Shown here: positions 1 to 8,176 of the stretch, piece after piece
How the letters are laid out: each line of letters starts with the position of its first letter
How positions within the stretch are numbered: position 1 is the first letter of the stretch
Assembly: GCA_030840105.1 (NCBI GenBank)
Contig: JAUZGC010000197.1
Location: 1-32,716 of the forward strand
DNA: 32,716 nucleotides
DNA from: Microbacteriaceae bacterium
GTDB lineage: Bacteria; Actinomycetota; Actinomycetes; Actinomycetales; Microbacteriaceae
Reading direction: 5' to 3'
Notes under the pieces: generated by a model
Told to the model about the DNA's origin: nothing
Databases searched by the model: none
Seen by the model: only the letters and a program-made list of their open reading frames with translations
Position numbers and translations under genes: made by a program

Positions 1-275
1 CGATCGAGAATGCCGGCGCGATCTTCATCGGCCCGCACTCCCCGGTGAGCCTCGGCGATTACCTCGCCGGCTCGAACCACGTGCTGCCGACGGGTGGCCA
101 GGCGCGTTTCTCGTCCGGGCTGGGTGCGTACACGTTCCTCCGCCCGCAGCAGATCATCCGCTACGATCGTGACGCGCTTGGCGCGGTCGCGAAGCGGATC
201 GTCGCCCTCTCCGAGGCGGAGGATCTGCCGGCCCACGGCGACGCCGTCACGGCGAGATTCGCCCGGAATCCGTAA
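1..275 (+). CDS. hisD: Histidinol dehydrogenase, C-terminal part
   Basis: This is the 3' end of a gene that begins before the window; the reading frame is in phase from base 3 and stops with TAA at 273-275. About 90 residues are visible. They include the motif [13 protein letters not shown], the stretch [18 protein letters not shown] and the ending [12 protein letters not shown], all typical of the C-terminal region of HisD. The family oxidises L-histidinol to histidine with two NAD in the last two steps of histidine synthesis, using a zinc ion. The next gene, nrdR, is 38 bases downstream on the same strand but appears to have its own -10 box. Nothing suggests that the visible part is damaged. 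Identification rests on motif recall and is firm for the family. Confidence 0.9.
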   Translation, partial: IENAGAIFIGPHSPVSLGDYLAGSNHVLPTGGQARFSSGLGAYTFLRPQQIIRYDRDALGAVAKRIVALSEAEDLPAHGDAVTARFARNP

Positions 276-301
276 ATAACGCCGCGCGTAGCATGGTCGG
301 A

Positions 302-307
302 TAGTCT
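302..307 (+). promoter_or_regulatory. Predicted -10 box for a leaderless nrdR transcript
   Basis: TAGTCT fits the actinobacterial TAnnnT -10 pattern and is followed by exactly six bases before the nrdR ATG at 314. That spacing would start the mRNA at or next to the start codon. There is no convincing Shine-Dalgarno sequence, which agrees with a leaderless message. No good -35 box is visible, so this stays a prediction. Confidence 0.4.
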
Positions 308-313
308 TCCAGC

Positions 314-787
314 ATGTTCTGCCCATTCTGTCGTCACCCTGACTCCCGCGTCATCGACTCACGGACGAGCGATGACGGCCTGTCGATTCGTCGACGGCGC
401 CAGTGCCCGGAGTGCGGGCGGCGATTCAGCACGACGGAGACCGCGAGCCTCAACGTGATCAAGCGAAGCGGAGTTGCCGAGTCGTTCAGCCGGGAGAAGA
501 TCGTGAGCGGCGTGCGCAAGGCATGCCAGGGCCGGCCGGTGACCGATTCGGACCTCGCGATCCTTGCCCAGAAGGTCGAGGAGACGATCCGTTCGACGGG
601 CGCGTCACAGATCGATGCCAATGACATCGGCCTCGCCATCCTGGCGCCGCTTCGTGAGCTGGACGAGGTCGCCTACCTGCGCTTTGCGAGCGTGTACCAG
701 GCGTTCGACTCGCTCGATGACTTCGAGGATGCGATCAGCCAGCTTCGTGTCGAGCACCACCCGGCGCGCAGTACACCTGCGGACTAA
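314..787 (+). CDS. nrdR: Transcriptional regulator NrdR
   Basis: NrdR is a nucleotide-sensing repressor of ribonucleotide reductase operons. The 157-residue product has the expected two parts. An N-terminal zinc ribbon has cysteines at residues 3, 6, 31 and 34 (CPFC and CPEC) with an Arg-rich stretch between. An ATP-cone domain follows at roughly 49-139, beginning near NVIKRSG. Length is normal for the family (about 150). The ATG at 314 is fixed because the first zinc cysteine is residue 3. The family binds NrdR boxes upstream of nrd genes, which are not in this window. pyrD follows 36 bases downstream on the same strand. Confidence 0.96.
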   Translation: MFCPFCRHPDSRVIDSRTSDDGLSIRRRRQCPECGRRFSTTETASLNVIKRSGVAESFSREKIVSGVRKACQGRPVTDSDLAILAQKVEETIRSTGASQIDANDIGLAILAPLRELDEVAYLRFASVYQAFDSLDDFEDAISQLRVEHHPARSTPAD

Positions 788-823
788 GCGGCCGACGCCC
801 ACTGCCGGTAATCTTGCACCGGC

Positions 824-1861
824 ATGTATCGCACTCTCTTCTCCCTCGTCCTGTCCAAACTCGACCCCGAGCGGGCTCACCATTTGGCGTTCGCGTTCAT
901 CCGCGCGCTGCCGACGCTGGGGATCGGCCGCCTCGCGCGCCTGGCGACCCGGCCCAGGGCAGACCTCTCGGTTCGCACCCTTGGCCTCAGGTTCGACTCG
1001 CCGTTCGGCGTCGCGGCCGGCTTCGACAAGGACGGCAAAGGCGTGTTGGGCCTCGGCCAGCTCGGCTTCAGCCATGTCGAGGTTGGCACGCTCACGGCCA
1101 TCGCGCAGCCGGGCAACGAGCGTCCGCGACTGTTCCGGCTCATCCCGGATCGCGCCGTCGTCAACCGGATGGGCTTCAACAACGGGGGAGCGGATGTCGC
1201 AGCCGAGCGACTGCGTCACATTGCCGGCCGCACAAACCGACCCGTGCTCGGCGTGAACATCGGCAAGAGCCGTGTCGTCGCCGTCGAGGATGCCACGGCC
1301 GACTATCTCGCGAGTGCAACGACCCTCGCTCCCGTCGCCGACTATCTCGTGGTCAATGTCAGCTCACCGAACACGCCTGGGCTGCGCGGACTGCAGGAAC
1401 TCGACATGCTCGCGCCCCTGCTGGAGGCGGTCAAGGGTGTTGCCGGAGCGGTGCCCCTGCTCGTGAAGATCGCCCCTGACCTCACCGACGACGAGGTCAC
1501 GCGAATCGCCGAACTGGTCGTGCGCATCGGTCTGGACGGCATCATCGCGACCAACACCACGATCTCCCGCGACGGGCTTCGGACGGATCGGGCGATCGTC
1601 GAAGCGGCGGGTGCTGGCGGGCTCTCCGGCGCGCCGCTCGCGGCCCGCTCGCTCGAGGTGCTGCGCCTGATCCGCTCGATCGTTCCGGCCGACTTGTGCG
1701 TGATCTCGGTTGGCGGGATCGAGACGGCGGCGGATGTCGCGGAACGCCTCGCCGCTGGCGCCACGCTCGTGCAGGGCTACACGGGCTTCATCTACCGCGG
1801 TCCACTGTGGGCGCGCGAGATCAACCGCGGCCTCGCGAAACTGCGTCGCGCGGCGTCGTAG
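824..1861 (+). CDS. pyrD: Dihydroorotate dehydrogenase, class 2 (quinone-dependent)
   Basis: PyrD oxidises dihydroorotate to orotate, the fourth step of pyrimidine synthesis, passing electrons to the membrane quinone pool. The 345-residue protein has the class 2 N-terminal extension (MYRTLFSLVLSKLDPERAHH), a short amphipathic region that attaches to the membrane. It then has the FMN barrel with SPFGVAAGFDKDGK, the catalytic-serine motif NVSSPNTPGLRGLQ near residue 180, and the phosphate-binding ISVGGI and LVQGYTGFIYRGP near the end. Menaquinone reduced here can be re-oxidised by the bcc-aa3 chain encoded further on. A TAATCT box at 809-814 lies nine bases before the ATG, so the 5' leader may be only two or three bases. 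The gene converges on the RNase HI gene with an 11-base gap. Confidence 0.95.
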   Translation: MYRTLFSLVLSKLDPERAHHLAFAFIRALPTLGIGRLARLATRPRADLSVRTLGLRFDSPFGVAAGFDKDGKGVLGLGQLGFSHVEVGTLTAIAQPGNERPRLFRLIPDRAVVNRMGFNNGGADVAAERLRHIAGRTNRPVLGVNIGKSRVVAVEDATADYLASATTLAPVADYLVVNVSSPNTPGLRGLQELDMLAPLLEAVKGVAGAVPLLVKIAPDLTDDEVTRIAELVVRIGLDGIIATNTTISRDGLRTDRAIVEAAGAGGLSGAPLAARSLEVLRLIRSIVPADLCVISVGGIETAADVAERLAAGATLVQGYTGFIYRGPLWAREINRGLAKLRRAAS

Positions 1862-1872
1862 GAGTTCCGGCC

Positions 1873-2826
1873 CTATTCCTCTGGGGTGCCCTGGTGGAAT
1901 CGCAGGCGCCATCTGTTGTTCACCCGCACCCAGAGAGAGCTGCGCAGGGTGCCGCCTCGCGCATCCGTCGTGCGTGCGGTGAGCAGAATCGCATCCGACG
2001 AGATGGTTTCGGTGCCGAGCAGCTCGAATTCGACGCTGCGGGGCTCCTCGCTCGCAAGGGCCTGCACGATCGCGTCGTGGCCCCAGAGGCGCCCTGACCG
2101 GCCGATCTCCTCGAAGTCCGGATGCAGGATAGCGGCAACGCGGGACGCATCGGCCCGTACTCCGGGCTCCACCAGTTCGCGTTCCAGTCGAGCGACGACC
2201 TCGGTGTCGGTCTCGTCGGCGACGAGCTCCTCGCCGAACAGGTCGAGCTCGACGCTTTGGGCCGGTTCGCGCGCCGGTGTGATCTCCTGCACCTCGCCGG
2301 TCTGCTCGCCGGTCGCGACCCCGCCGGTCGCGACCCCGCCCGTCGCCACCTCAGCTACGGCAGCGCCAGGCCAACCAGGTCCGATCGGAATGGGCTCGCC
2401 CTTCTGATAGGCGGTCGCCACGGCGCGCGCACGCACATCCGCCGCTTCATTCAGCTCGTGTCCGGCGTGCCCCTTGACCCATTCGAACACATACTGGCGG
2501 CCCTGCGTCGCACGATCGAGTCGCTCCAACAGCTCGCGGTTCAGCACGGGGGAGCCGTCGGCTTTGCGCCAGCCCTTGCGCTTCCAGCCCGGCATCCATT
2601 TGGTCACCGCGTTGATGACGTATTGACTGTCGCACAGGATGCGGAGGTCATCGTCGAGGTGCGCGGTGGAATCGAGCAGGTCGATGACGGCCATCAGTTC
2701 GCCCTGATTGTTGGTGCCGTGCGGCCAGCCGCCCGCGGCCCAGTGGCCGTCATCGACGTACCACGCCCAGCCCGCTGGACCGGGGTTGCCCAGCGCGGAA
2801 CCGTCTGCAGCGGCGACGATCGTCAC
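1873..2826 (-). CDS. RNase HI fused to an NTF2-like (SnoaL/DUF4440) domain
   Basis: RNase HI cleaves RNA in RNA-DNA hybrids. From the GTG at 2826 the protein has 317 residues. Residues 1-140 form an RNase HI domain with the catalytic acids in place: D8 (ADGSALGNPG), E43 (NNQGEL), D66 (LCDSQ) and D130 (NEAADVRAR), plus the basic handle WMPGWKRKGWR. Residues about 140-205 are a linker carrying a VATGG repeat encoded by 15-bp DNA units. Residues about 207-315 look like an NTF2/SnoaL-type domain (LERELVEPGVRADASRV, HPDFEEIGRSG, WRLRFHQGTP). RNase HI is normally about 150 residues, so the second domain is an addition whose role I cannot state. The GTG is chosen because the RNase H fold begins there and it lies two bases after the stop of the upstream DUF3043 gene, implying translational coupling. 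There is no clear Shine-Dalgarno sequence. Confidence 0.85.
   Translation of the reverse strand: MTIVAAADGSALGNPGPAGWAWYVDDGHWAAGGWPHGTNNQGELMAVIDLLDSTAHLDDDLRILCDSQYVINAVTKWMPGWKRKGWRKADGSPVLNRELLERLDRATQGRQYVFEWVKGHAGHELNEAADVRARAVATAYQKGEPIPIGPGWPGAAVAEVATGGVATGGVATGEQTGEVQEITPAREPAQSVELDLFGEELVADETDTEVVARLERELVEPGVRADASRVAAILHPDFEEIGRSGRLWGHDAIVQALASEEPRSVEFELLGTETISSDAILLTARTTDARGGTLRSSLWVRVNNRWRLRFHQGTPEE
2311..2350 (-). repeat. 15-bp tandem repeat in the RNase HI fusion linker
   Basis: Two identical 15-bp units (2311-2325 and 2326-2340, ggtcgcgaccccgcc) and a partial third up to 2350 encode VATGG repeats in the interdomain linker. Being a multiple of three, changes in copy number would keep the frame. 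Confidence 0.8.
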
Positions 2827-2828
2827 GG

Positions 2829-3434
2829 CTACTGGGGGAACTGTCTGCGCTTGACCTGCGGCTTGGGCAGGCGGATGACGCGCAACTGAAGCGCGCGCAT
2901 GCCCGCGTACCAGCGCACGCCCTTCTCGACCTTGTCCGCCCCGTACTTGGCCGCGAGCTTCCTGCGCACGGTGAAACCGAGGAGCACGCAATCGAGGATC
3001 GCGATGATGAAGAACACCCACAGGGCGATGGTGCCGTAGAACTGCACTTCGGGCTGAGGAAACAGCGTGAGGACGAGCACCAGCACCACGACCGGGATCA
3101 TGTACTCGCCGATGTTGTACCGCGCGTCGACGTAGTCGCGCACGAAGCGGCGCTGCGGCCCACGGTCGCGCACGGTCAGGTAGCGGTCATCGCCGGCGGC
3201 CATGCCGACGCGGGCGCGCTCGCGTGCTTCGGTTGCCTTCGCGCGGGACTGGCGGGCCGCTTCCTTGCGGTCATTCGGCACGAGTGGGCGTTTGCGCGCG
3301 GCTTCGCGTTCCTTGCGGGTTGGAGTCCGCTGTCCCTTGCCGCTGGCGATGCGTGCCGCGGATTGCTCGGCGGTCTCGATCACAGGGTTTGCGTCGGACG
3401 CTGAAGGGTCCGGAGTCGTTGGTCGTTTCGCCAC
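2829..3434 (-). CDS. DUF3043 family membrane protein
   Basis: The function is unknown. The 201-residue protein matches the actinobacterial DUF3043 family as I remember it. Residues 1-95 are hydrophilic, rich in Ala, Arg and Lys and probably disordered (TPTRKEREAARKRPLVPNDRK). Two membrane segments follow at about 112-128 (MIPVVVLVLVLTLF) and 133-152 (IALWVFFIIAILDCVLLGF). The tail is basic and ends KRRQFPQ. The start is GTG at 3434 with GAGGA about eight bases upstream. The gene is divergent from the dipeptidase gene, with only 39 bases between. The RNase HI fusion gene begins two bases after its stop, so the two are probably co-transcribed. Confidence 0.8.
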   Translation of the reverse strand: MAKRPTTPDPSASDANPVIETAEQSAARIASGKGQRTPTRKEREAARKRPLVPNDRKEAARQSRAKATEARERARVGMAAGDDRYLTVRDRGPQRRFVRDYVDARYNIGEYMIPVVVLVLVLTLFPQPEVQFYGTIALWVFFIIAILDCVLLGFTVRRKLAAKYGADKVEKGVRWYAGMRALQLRVIRLPKPQVKRRQFPQ

Positions 3435-3460
3435 AATAAAGTCCTCGATCGTTGTCGCCT

Positions 3461-3466
3461 TAAGAT
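3461..3466 (+). promoter_or_regulatory. Predicted -10 box for a leaderless dipeptidase transcript
   Basis: TAAGAT fits TAnnnT and lies seven bases before the ATG at 3474, so transcription would begin at or next to the start codon. No Shine-Dalgarno sequence is visible. The whole divergent gap to the DUF3043 gene is 39 bases, leaving little room for any other arrangement. Confidence 0.45.
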
Positions 3467-3473
3467 TACCCGT

Positions 3474-4925
3474 ATGGGAAACCCAGAGCAGACCGTAGAC
3501 CAGACCGTCCAGGCGAGCGCGGGCGCATCCTCTCGCACTGCGGATGCCGAGCAGAAGCTCCGTCTCGTCGTGCAGGAGTCGCTTCCCGCCACGATCGCGG
3601 ATCTCAGCAATCTGGTGCGCATACCATCGGTGTCTTCACTCGATCCGGCCAGCGTGGCAGCCAGTGCGGATGCCGTCGCGGCACTCCTGCGCGAGACCGG
3701 AGTCTTCGACAGCGTGAGTATTGCGCAGGCGCCCATCGGCGACGGGCCGAAGCTCGGCCAGCCGGCCGTGCTCGCCACCCGCGCCGCCCGGAATGGTCGG
3801 CCGACTGTGTTGCTCTATGCGCACCACGATGTGCAGCCGCAGGGCAAGGACGAGGACTGGGATTCCGTACCCTTCGAACCCACCATGCGCGGGGACCGTC
3901 TTTACGGACGCGGCGCCGCGGATGACAAGGCGGGCGTCATGGCGCACGTCGCGTCCGTGCGCGCGCTCAGCGCCACGTTCGGAGACGACATCGAACTCGG
4001 GCTGGCCGTCTTCATCGAAGGGGAGGAGGAGATCGGTTCGCCATCCTTCGCCAACTTCCTTGAACTCAACCGTGACACCCTGGCGGCCGATGTGATCGTC
4101 GTGGCCGACTCAGACAACTGGGATATCGACACGCCATCACTCACGGTCGGGCTGCGCGGCAACGTGACATTCAAGCTCACGGTTCGGACGCTCGAACACG
4201 CTTCCCATTCCGGAATGTTCGGCGGTGCCGTACCCGATGCCATGCTCGCCATGATCCGCCTGCTCGCGACGCTGCACGCCGCCGATGGCTCGGTCGCCGT
4301 GGCAGGGCTCACGGAGCACGCCGGCGAGACCCCGGCGCGCGACGAGGAGACGCTGCGGCACGAGGCCGCCATGCTCGACGGGGTCACCTCCATCGGCTCT
4401 GGACCGATCCTCGGGCGGATCTGGTCGAAGCCGGCCATCACCGTCACCGGAATAGATGCACCGAGCGTGGCGAACGCATCCAACACGCTCGCACCGTCCG
4501 TAGCGGTGCGTATCAGCGCGCGAATCGCCCCCGGCCAGTCCGCCGCGGACGCCTTCGTCGCCATCGAACGCCACATTCGTGGGAACGCGCCATTCGGTGC
4601 CCACATCGAGATCGACGATGTCGACACTGGCGACCCGTTCCTCGTCGACACGAGCGGCTGGGCCGTCGCGGAAGCGAAGCGAGCCATGGCCGATTCCTGG
4701 GGGGCTGACGCGGTCGAGACGGGGGTTGGTGGCTCCATCCCGTTCATCGCGGACCTGGTGCGGGTTTTCCCGGAGGCACAGATTCTCGTCACCGGCGTCG
4801 AGGACCCGGATTCGCGTGCGCACAGCCCCAACGAGTCCCTGCACCTCGGTGTCTTCAAGCGGGCCATCCTGACCGAGGCGATCCTTCTCGCGCGCCTGAA
4901 CGGGCGGGGCTCCGTCAGCGCGTAG
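3474..4925 (+). CDS. M20 family metallodipeptidase
   Basis: This is a cytoplasmic zinc peptidase of family M20, probably acting on dipeptides or similar small amide substrates. The 483 residues carry the complete metal and catalytic set: LYAHHDVQP (metal His near 117), GRGAADDKAG (bridging Asp near 150), EGEEEIGS (catalytic Glu and metal Glu near 183), VVADSDNWD (metal Asp near 212) and RAHSPNES (metal His near 449). A dimerisation insert lies between about 215 and 390. Length is typical of the M20 dipeptidase subgroup used by actinobacteria. No signal peptide is present. It is a single gene, divergent from the DUF3043 gene, with a leaderless-type start. The exact substrate cannot be read from sequence. 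Confidence 0.9.
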   Translation: MGNPEQTVDQTVQASAGASSRTADAEQKLRLVVQESLPATIADLSNLVRIPSVSSLDPASVAASADAVAALLRETGVFDSVSIAQAPIGDGPKLGQPAVLATRAARNGRPTVLLYAHHDVQPQGKDEDWDSVPFEPTMRGDRLYGRGAADDKAGVMAHVASVRALSATFGDDIELGLAVFIEGEEEIGSPSFANFLELNRDTLAADVIVVADSDNWDIDTPSLTVGLRGNVTFKLTVRTLEHASHSGMFGGAVPDAMLAMIRLLATLHAADGSVAVAGLTEHAGETPARDEETLRHEAAMLDGVTSIGSGPILGRIWSKPAITVTGIDAPSVANASNTLAPSVAVRISARIAPGQSAADAFVAIERHIRGNAPFGAHIEIDDVDTGDPFLVDTSGWAVAEAKRAMADSWGADAVETGVGGSIPFIADLVRVFPEAQILVTGVEDPDSRAHSPNESLHLGVFKRAILTEAILLARLNGRGSVSA

Positions 4926-4967
4926 GACGCATGCGCCAGGACTCGGGGAGTTCCGGGTTTTCGGACG

Positions 4968-5005
4968 TACAATCGATCGAGCAGCTTTAGGAACCACTTC
5001 GGTGG
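4968..5005 (+). promoter_or_regulatory. Predicted -10 box and UUCG hairpin before the Fe-S protein gene
   Basis: TACAAT at 4968-4973 matches the -10 consensus at five of six positions, without a recognisable -35 box. The predicted leader then contains CCAC-TTCG-GTGG at 4994-5005, a four-pair stem closed by the very stable C(UUCG)G tetraloop, about 10 bases before the Shine-Dalgarno sequence. Its role, if any, is unknown. Confidence 0.35.
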
Positions 5006-5025
5006 AACTCACAATGAGGAGCATC

Positions 5026-5382
5026 ATGACGGACACGACACTGACCGAGACCAGGGCCCATGGCGTCGGACTGACGGACACTGCGGCGAACAAGGTCAAG
5101 AGCCTCCTGGCCCAGGAAGGTCGCGACGACCTGCGCCTGCGCGTTGCCGTTCAGCCCGGCGGATGCTCCGGCCTGATCTACCAGCTCTACTTCGATGAGC
5201 GCATGCTCGACGGTGACACGGCTGTCGACTTCGACGGTGTGGAGGTCGTCGTGGACAAGATGAGCGTCCCCTATCTCGAGGGCGCGAACATCGATTTTGA
5301 GGACACCATCCAGAAGCAGGGCTTCACGATCGACAACCCGAATGCGGGCGGAAGCTGCGCGTGTGGGGACTCGTTCCACTAA
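5026..5382 (+). CDS. erpA: A-type iron-sulfur cluster carrier/insertion protein (ErpA/IscA family)
   Basis: A-type proteins carry a cluster to client enzymes in the cytoplasm. Read from the ATG at 5026 the product has 118 residues. The three conserved cysteines are present: PGGCSGLIY for the first, and the C-terminal GGSCACGDSFH for the CxC pair. The hydrophobic YLEGANIDFEDT is also typical. The start at 5026 is chosen over earlier in-frame codons at 5002 and 5014 because GAGGAG at 5016-5021 forms a ribosome site for it. Its position just before the cytochrome oxidase genes may reflect a role in respiratory cofactor supply, but the Rieske protein QcrA is the only Fe-S subunit encoded nearby, so this is loose inference. 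A strong hairpin follows the stop codon. Confidence 0.9.
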   Translation: MTDTTLTETRAHGVGLTDTAANKVKSLLAQEGRDDLRLRVAVQPGGCSGLIYQLYFDERMLDGDTAVDFDGVEVVVDKMSVPYLEGANIDFEDTIQKQGFTIDNPNAGGSCACGDSFH

Positions 5383-5401
5383 GCGCACCACAGTCAATTG
5401 C

Positions 5402-5431
5402 CAACAGGCCGTCCTCCGGGGCGGCCTGTTG
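5402..5431 (+). terminator. Hairpin terminator after the Fe-S protein gene
   Basis: A perfect 10-bp stem, caacaggccg at 5402-5411 and cggcctgttg at 5422-5431, encloses a 10-base loop, 19 bases after the stop codon. The following tggttcgt is only weakly U-rich, as is common in actinobacterial terminators. Confidence 0.65.
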
Positions 5432-5479
5432 TGGTTCGTACCGGTGTGCGTCTCGGAGTAGGCTAGACCCGGTCAATTA

Positions 5480-5500
5480 CAGTTCCATGTGAACTGTTCA
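5480..5500. promoter_or_regulatory. Nested dyads upstream of ctaC
   Basis: Two overlapping inverted repeats precede ctaC: CAGTTC-CATGT-GAACTG (5480-5496) and TGAAC-T-GTTCA (5490-5500). They share the GAAC half. They lie 23-43 bases before the GTG start, where an operator or a start-proximal hairpin could act. No regulator can be named. Confidence 0.35.
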
Positions 5501-5522
5501 TGAGTCTCTCGAAAGGTCACCG

Positions 5523-6404
5523 GTGCGCCATAACCGCCGTCTCCGATGGGCTGCAATTCCGATCGCAGCGACACTCGCGCTCATTCTCGCAGGGTGCACG
5601 CCGGCCCAGCTAAACGGATTCCTTCCTGGGTTCGTCCCGGGCGAGCCGCCCGTGACGAACAACACGCAGCGCGTGTCCGGGCTGTGGGTGACGTCCTGGA
5701 TCGTCCTCCTTGTCGTGGGCTGCATCGTCTGGGGACTCATCATCTGGACGGTCATCGTGTACCGCCGCCGCAAGGGCCAGACCGGCCTGCCGCCGCAGCT
5801 GCGCTACAACATGCCGATCGAGATCTTCTACACGATCGTCCCGCTCATCCTCGTTCTCGGCTTCTTCGCGTTCACCGCGCGGGACCAGGACGCGATCGAG
5901 CAGCCATACGCCAACCCCGATCTCAAGGTCCAGGTCTACGGCAAGCAGTGGGCGTGGGACTTCAACTACACCAGCGACAACACCTACGACCCGGGCGTCC
6001 AGGCCCAGCCGGTTCCCGGCTCGACCAACGGCGCGGTCCAGCAGTCAACGATCCCCACGCTGTACTTGCCCGTCAACAAGAAGGTCACGATCCAGCTGGA
6101 TTCGCGTGACGTGATCCACTCGTTCTGGGTTCCGGCCTTCCTCTACAAGAAGGACGTGATTCCGGGCAAGACGAACTACATGTACGTCACGCCCGAGCGA
6201 ATCGGCACCTACGTCGGCAAGTGCGCCGAGCTCTGCGGTGAATTCCACTCCGCGATGCTCTTCAACGTGAAGGTCGTCTCGGAAGCCGACTACCAGGCAC
6301 ACATCGCGTCCCTCAAGGCAGCCGGCTACAACGGCTCGCTCGACTCGACGTACAACCGCAATCAGAACCTCCCCGGTACGAGCGCACCGAAGAGCAACGG
6401 ATAG
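5523..6404 (+). CDS. ctaC: Cytochrome c oxidase subunit II (aa3 type), lipoprotein
   Basis: CtaC carries the CuA centre that accepts electrons from the QcrC haems and passes them to subunit I. The 293-residue precursor starts with GTG at 5523, with GAAAGG upstream. Its signal peptide ends in a lipobox (LILAGC, Cys25), so the mature protein is probably lipid-anchored. Two membrane helices follow at about 57-80 and 97-117. The extracellular cupredoxin domain contains the aromatic KQWAWDFNY and the CuA ligand motif [12 protein letters not shown] near 232-243, with an upstream His in [10 protein letters not shown]. All CuA ligands are intact. ctaD begins 10 bases downstream and ctaF follows; the three form one operon. 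Confidence 0.96.
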   Translation: MRHNRRLRWAAIPIAATLALILAGCTPAQLNGFLPGFVPGEPPVTNNTQRVSGLWVTSWIVLLVVGCIVWGLIIWTVIVYRRRKGQTGLPPQLRYNMPIEIFYTIVPLILVLGFFAFTARDQDAIEQPYANPDLKVQVYGKQWAWDFNYTSDNTYDPGVQAQPVPGSTNGAVQQSTIPTLYLPVNKKVTIQLDSRDVIHSFWVPAFLYKKDVIPGKTNYMYVTPERIGTYVGKCAELCGEFHSAMLFNVKVVSEADYQAHIASLKAAGYNGSLDSTYNRNQNLPGTSAPKSNG

Positions 6405-6414
6405 GGCACCACCA

Positions 6415-8175
6415 ATGACGACGACAACAGCACCCGCTCCCTCCACGGTCACGCTTCCACGGCCGGCTCAGACCTTTGGTGCGAGCAAGGTCGAGCGTAA
6501 GGGCAATATTCTGGTCAGCTGGATCACGTCCACCGACCACAAGACCATCGGGTACCTCTACCTGATCACCTCGTTCCTTTACTTCCTCATGGGTGGCGTG
6601 ATGGCTTTGGTCATCCGGGCCCAGCTGTTCGCGCCTGGCCTCACCGTGGTCCAGACGAAGGAGCAGTACAACCAGCTGTTCACGATGCACGGCACGATCA
6701 TGCTGCTCATGTTCGCGACACCACTCTTCGCCGGCTTCGTCAACGTGCTGATGCCGCTGCAGATCGGCGCCCCCGACGTCGCGTTCCCGCGTCTGAACGC
6801 GCTGGCCTACTGGTTCTACAGCTTCGGCAGCCTGATCGCCGTCGGCGGCTTCCTCACCCCGCAGGGTGCGGCATCCTTCGGCTGGTTCGCCTACGCGCCG
6901 CTGTCGAACACGACGTTCTCGCCCGGCGTCGGTGGCAACCTCTGGGTGCTCGGGCTTGGCCTCTCCGGATTCGGGACGATCCTGGGTGCCGTCAACTTCA
7001 TCACCACCATCATCACGATGCGCGCGCCGGGCATGACCATGTTCCGCATGCCGATCTTCACCTGGAACGCGCTCGTCACCTCGATCCTCGTGCTCATGGC
7101 CTTCCCGGTGCTCGCTGCCGCGCTCTTCGGCCTCGCAATCGACCGGGTGTTCGACGGCCACATCTACGACGCGGCCAACGGCGGAGTGCTGCTCTGGCAG
7201 CACATGTTCTGGTTCTTCGGTCACCCAGAGGTGTACATCATCGCGCTGCCGTTCTTCGGCATCGTCTCAGAGGTGTTCCCTGTCTTCAGCCGTAAGCCGA
7301 TCTTCGGATACAAGACGCTGATCTACGCCACGATCTCGATTGCTGCGCTGTCCGTGACGGTGTGGGCGCACCACATGTATGTGACCGGATCGGTGCTGCT
7401 GCCGTTCTTCTCGCTCATGACCATGCTCATCGCGGTGCCGACGGGTGTGAAGATCTTCAACTGGATCGGCACGATGTGGCGCGGTTCCGTCACATTCGAA
7501 GCCCCGATGCTCTGGGCGATCGGATTCCTGATCACATTCACCTTCGGCGGACTGACCGGCGTCATCCTCGCATCCCCGCCGCTCGACTTCCACGTCTCCG
7601 ACACGTACTTCGTCGTCGCCCACTTCCACTACGTGGTCTTCGGAACCGTCGTCTTCGCAATGTTCAGCGGGTTCTACTTCTGGTGGCCGAAGTGGACGGG
7701 CAAGATGCTCAACGACCGCCTGGGCAAGTGGCACTTCTGGCTGCTGTTCATCGGGTTCCACACGACCTTCCTCATTCAGCACTGGCTGGGCGTCATCGGC
7801 ATGCCGCGTCGTTACGCGACCTACCTGCCGGGCGACGGCTTCACCTGGATGAACCAGGTGTCGAGCATCGGTGCGGGAATCCTCGCCGTGTCGATGATCC
7901 CGTTCTTCCTGAACGTGTACCTCACGGCGAGGAACGCGCCCAAGGTCACGGTCAACGACCCATGGGGCTACGGCCGCTCGCTCGAGTGGGCGACCAGCTG
8001 CCCGCCGCCGCGTCACAACTTCACCTCGATTCCGCGCATCCGTAGCGAGTCTCCCGCGTTCGACCTCAACCACCCGGAGGCGGGAATCCCGATCGGCGTC
8101 GGGATCGGCAGTATCAACGCGAAGGATGCTCCGGACGCGCCCGTATTCGACCTATCCGACGAGAATGTGAAGTGA
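6415..8175 (+). CDS. ctaD: Cytochrome c oxidase subunit I (aa3 type)
   Basis: CtaD is the catalytic haem-copper subunit that reduces oxygen to water and pumps protons. The 586-residue protein has about 12 membrane helices and every metal ligand: LFTMHGTIM near 91 (low-spin haem a), GHPEVYI near 270 (CuB His cross-linked to Tyr), WAHHMYV near 319 (CuB His pair) and [10 protein letters not shown] near 403 (haem a3 and haem a). The first 30 residues are a hydrophilic cytoplasmic tail. The end (residues about 515-586) is a soluble extension rich in Pro and Asp. The ATG at 6415 is the only sensible start. ctaF begins one base after its stop, so translation is likely coupled. The subunit assembles with CtaC, CtaE, CtaF and the bcc complex in actinobacteria. 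Confidence 0.98.
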   Translation: MTTTTAPAPSTVTLPRPAQTFGASKVERKGNILVSWITSTDHKTIGYLYLITSFLYFLMGGVMALVIRAQLFAPGLTVVQTKEQYNQLFTMHGTIMLLMFATPLFAGFVNVLMPLQIGAPDVAFPRLNALAYWFYSFGSLIAVGGFLTPQGAASFGWFAYAPLSNTTFSPGVGGNLWVLGLGLSGFGTILGAVNFITTIITMRAPGMTMFRMPIFTWNALVTSILVLMAFPVLAAALFGLAIDRVFDGHIYDAANGGVLLWQHMFWFFGHPEVYIIALPFFGIVSEVFPVFSRKPIFGYKTLIYATISIAALSVTVWAHHMYVTGSVLLPFFSLMTMLIAVPTGVKIFNWIGTMWRGSVTFEAPMLWAIGFLITFTFGGLTGVILASPPLDFHVSDTYFVVAHFHYVVFGTVVFAMFSGFYFWWPKWTGKMLNDRLGKWHFWLLFIGFHTTFLIQHWLGVIGMPRRYATYLPGDGFTWMNQVSSIGAGILAVSMIPFFLNVYLTARNAPKVTVNDPWGYGRSLEWATSCPPPRHNFTSIPRIRSESPAFDLNHPEAGIPIGVGIGSINAKDAPDAPVFDLSDENVK

Positions 8176-8176
8176 C

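Noticed and set aside
6313-8073. Long minus-strand frames opposite ctaC-ctaD
   Set aside because: Same shadow composition; ctaC and ctaD have complete metal-ligand sets.
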